In this document: positions 62,111 through 64,000 of the stretch, piece by piece
How positions within the stretch are numbered: the first letter of the stretch is position 1
Layout of the letters: each line of letters starts with the position of its first letter
Assembly (NCBI GenBank): GCA_037178855.1
Contig: JASJZC010000005.1
Span: 6,448,001 to 6,512,000 of the forward strand
Source of the DNA: Oscheius sp. JU75
Taxonomy: Eukaryota; Nematoda; Chromadorea; Rhabditida; Rhabditidae
Reading direction: 5' to 3'
Length of the DNA stretch: 64,000 nt
The notes under the pieces: generated by a model
Seen by the model: only the letters and a program-made list of their open reading frames with translations
The model's database searches: none
What the model was told of the DNA's origin: nothing
Program-made: the position numbers and the translations under genes

Positions 62111-62767
62111 ATGGAAATCCGCAAAAAAATCAACGACGTAGTCTTCGTCGTGGTTAGTTACTTCTTTTTCAAAGTACCCAACACATATTCCAGTTTGCAG
62201 TTACTATCTGTTTGGTATGCCAAGTCACAGTATACTGTAGCTTCCGTCATCTAGCCAACATTCTTTTTCTTCTGGATGACGGGCGAGTAAATATTACAAT
62301 ATATAGTGAGGGTCTTTTTGGTAGCGATTACTTTATAGACACCTTTAGGCAACTTCCTGTTTTGGTTCAATATCTCCAAGTTTTCTGCAACCTTGCTGTT
62401 GTATCGATTCCTTCCATCTTCTGTGCGATTACACAACATATCCAATATTTTCTGGGTGAGTGTAGTTAGATGCGCAGAAAGCGAACAGTTTTAGAATGTC
62501 GAAATGATTTCCGTTATCCCTCTGTTTATATGCTCACAGCTTCTATCGGAAATGAACACGACTGTCTTCTTAATTGTTGTGACGCGTCAAATTGTGTACA
62601 GACTAGCCGAGCTGAAAGTTATTCGCGACAAACTGACAGTCGACCGGAAAGACTTTCTTCAGTACAATCCAATTGAAACTTTTAGGCAAGAGAAGATACT
62701 TTCGAAAGAAGCCAAGGAACGCGTCAAACCGGAATTCAGAATCTCTGTCATCAATGAAACTGTTTGA
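62111..62767 (+). CDS. hypothetical multi-pass membrane protein
   Basis: Three-exon model of about 195 residues. The short basic start MEIRKKINDVVFVV is spliced (about 62153-62193) into FAVTICLVCQVTVYCSF (TM1). A loop with an N-glycosylation-type site (GRVNITIYS) precedes two or three hydrophobic helices (LVQYLQVFCNLAVVSIPSIF; VIPLFICSQLLSEMNTTVFL). The second intron (about 62459-62498) is clean. The cytosolic tail is long, charged and helical (AELKVIRDKLTVDRKDFLQY). It ends ISVINETV, a possible class I PDZ ligand (x-T-V). AATAAA at 62777. I do not recognise the family; it has three or four helices, not seven, so it is not an ordinary chemoreceptor. Confidence 0.6.
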
Positions 62768-63793
62768 TTTCGAGTCAATAAAGTTCCGTTCAGTGGCACT
62801 CTCTATTTGGTTGCTCCGTTGAGCAACGAGTGGATTGTTTGACATATAAGAGCTCTTATCATTCAGCTTTGATGTGGACAACTTGAAACTTTAATCAAAT
62901 GTACAATATCCTCCTAGTTGTTCATAGTAGCTATTGCTTCGTCGATAGAAACCAATTTATGAGTCATTTGTTCAGTTCACTGAAAAGAACTGTTTTCTCT
63001 ACGGACAGTCGCCATCTTTGGACGGCGCTTATCTCGTAAGGAAGTGGGCAGCTGACCAATGTACTCCGGACGCTACGTTTTTCAAAGCACGAACCACTTG
63101 CTGAGAGGCTGCAAAGAGATATTGCAATATGCACAGTTTATCTGTGTTTTGAAGTAAAAATAGTAGTTATTCCAAATCCTCGTGCAAAAATAATGAGGGT
63201 GAACAGGACATTGGACGCCTTATAGACTCTTCTTTGCAGAGTAGGGAAACCATGGAATGTTGAAGTAAACTGGGTCGAACAGTTAATCTATAAGGTGGTG
63301 GTTTTCCTATGGGGGACAGATGAATAACACGCATGACCAGCATCAGTGCAAGCGTTCCTTTTCACAGATTCACTTTCAAAGCAGTTCAGTTTCTTCCACC
63401 CCCGCGGTATTCGAACAAAAAACGTAGCTTCTTTTCGATCTTCTATCTTGCAACCCTGGAGGAAACTAAAAGCCTGTCTCTTCACGTACGATCTGTTTAC
63501 TTCCTCCTGCTGATTACTCGCTCCTCCCACACTTTTACGACCCTATCTCGTTTTGCACTGAGATTATTTCCTATTGTCACAGTTTTTGTTTAGGGCAGTG
63601 CTGCTTCATTTTCAGGCGACTTATTTATCATAATGAGACTGCTCCCATTCGGGTTCGACACCGAAAAAGAGTTCTTACGAGACCACTGCAGCAGGTGCAA
63701 TTTCATCGGTCAACTGACAGTCCAACCGCTTACCGGTTCTAGGTTTTATATAAAGCTTATTTACGTTCTTTGCGTCAAATAGTTCCTTACAGA
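62768..63793. other. intergenic region, nothing recognised
   Basis: About 1 kb upstream of the last UGT. A long + open frame (63333-63593) is T-rich and hydrophobic but has no ATG context or splice partner. No repeat or RNA gene recognised. Confidence 0.35.
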
Positions 63794-64000
63794 ATGTTTC
63801 ACAAGCTCATCTTCAGTATTTTTCTTCTCCAAGCAGTCTCCAGTCTCAACATTGCCGTCTACCTCAACCTCGTCGGAAAGAGTCATCTCACCTTCGTGTC
63901 CTCTCTGATCGACATCCTCAACGAACGTGGCCATAATGTGGTAGGTGTTTTGCCCATTTTAAATAATAGGATCCTCTCAGGACTTGCTGATCTCCCGTCT
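63794..64000 (+). CDS. UDP-glucuronosyltransferase, 5' end (truncated by window)
   Basis: Begins with a signal peptide (MFHKLIFSIFLLQAVSS) and the typical UGT N-terminal layout: LNIAVYLNLVGKSHLTFVSS, then LIDILNERGHNV. Here the His/Ser and GH-V positions correspond to the aglycone-binding domain. A 40-base GT-AG intron (about 63941-63980) then leads to DLLISR. The first exon boundary sits at the same place (after GHNV/GLDV) as in the UGT at 2058, supporting a shared origin. The start is right behind a TTACAG acceptor-like site. The rest lies beyond the window. Confidence 0.8.
   Translation, partial: MFHKLIFSIFLLQAVSSLNIAVYLNLVGKSHLTFVSSLIDILNERGHNVVGVLPILNNRILSGLADLPS

Overview
The window looks like a gene-dense stretch of a free-living rhabditine nematode genome. 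Evidence: most introns are only about 35-60 bases with a T-rich 3' end (often TTTCAG), start codons are frequently preceded within a few bases by a splice-acceptor-like sequence (consistent with spliced-leader trans-splicing), and the gene content is worm-typical. It includes a sidekick/RIG-4 adhesion protein with 6 Ig and 13 FN3 domains, a MEC-17 tubulin acetyltransferase, paraplegin, two bestrophins, srsx-type and str-like chemoreceptors, family 92 and family 14 glycosyltransferases, two UDP-glucuronosyltransferases and a divergent CK1-family pseudokinase. The species cannot be named from sequence alone.

Layout. 1-5700: 3' end of a bestrophin, a small PPPY-containing protein, a complete UGT and a small secreted cysteine protein, all on +. 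5695-14790: the sidekick/rig-4 gene on -, followed by about 2.5 kb of non-coding upstream DNA. 17.3-21.0 kb: two tandem DHRS1-like dehydrogenases. 21.1-24.4 kb: an srsx GPCR and a GT92 enzyme, packed about 100 bases apart. 25-28.7 kb: a decayed chemoreceptor, a second bestrophin and a one-pass membrane protein. 30.6-33.3 kb: paraplegin (-). 33.9-35.6 kb: a coiled-coil gene and a stop-riddled relative. 36.8-38.8 kb: a CLN7/MFSD8-like transporter (-). 40-41.1 kb: mec-17. 41.6-42.8 kb: class II Arf (-). 43.4-47.3 kb: pseudokinase, then the RNA polymerase I subunit RPA49. 48.5-50.7 kb: a second MFS transporter. 51.5-52.6 kb: an unrecognised protein (-). 53.3-59.0 kb: two head-to-head GT14 (core-2/I-branching) genes. 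59.1-59.4 kb: a neuropeptide precursor with an allatostatin-C-like ring (-). 61.4-64 kb: an F-box-associated fragment, a multi-pass membrane protein and the start of another UGT.

The genes are mostly independent housekeeping, secretory and sensory functions rather than one pathway. The recurring theme is lineage-level duplication: pairs of SDRs, bestrophins, MFS transporters, GT14s and UGTs. A family of foldback MITEs is also present in three copies; two have perfect 8-bp target-site duplications, and one sits inside an intron. The observations I rate highest are this hAT-like MITE family, the allatostatin-C/somatostatin-like peptide gene, the CK1 pseudokinase with a basic repeat tail, and a tiny secreted ORF nested in a GT14 intron.
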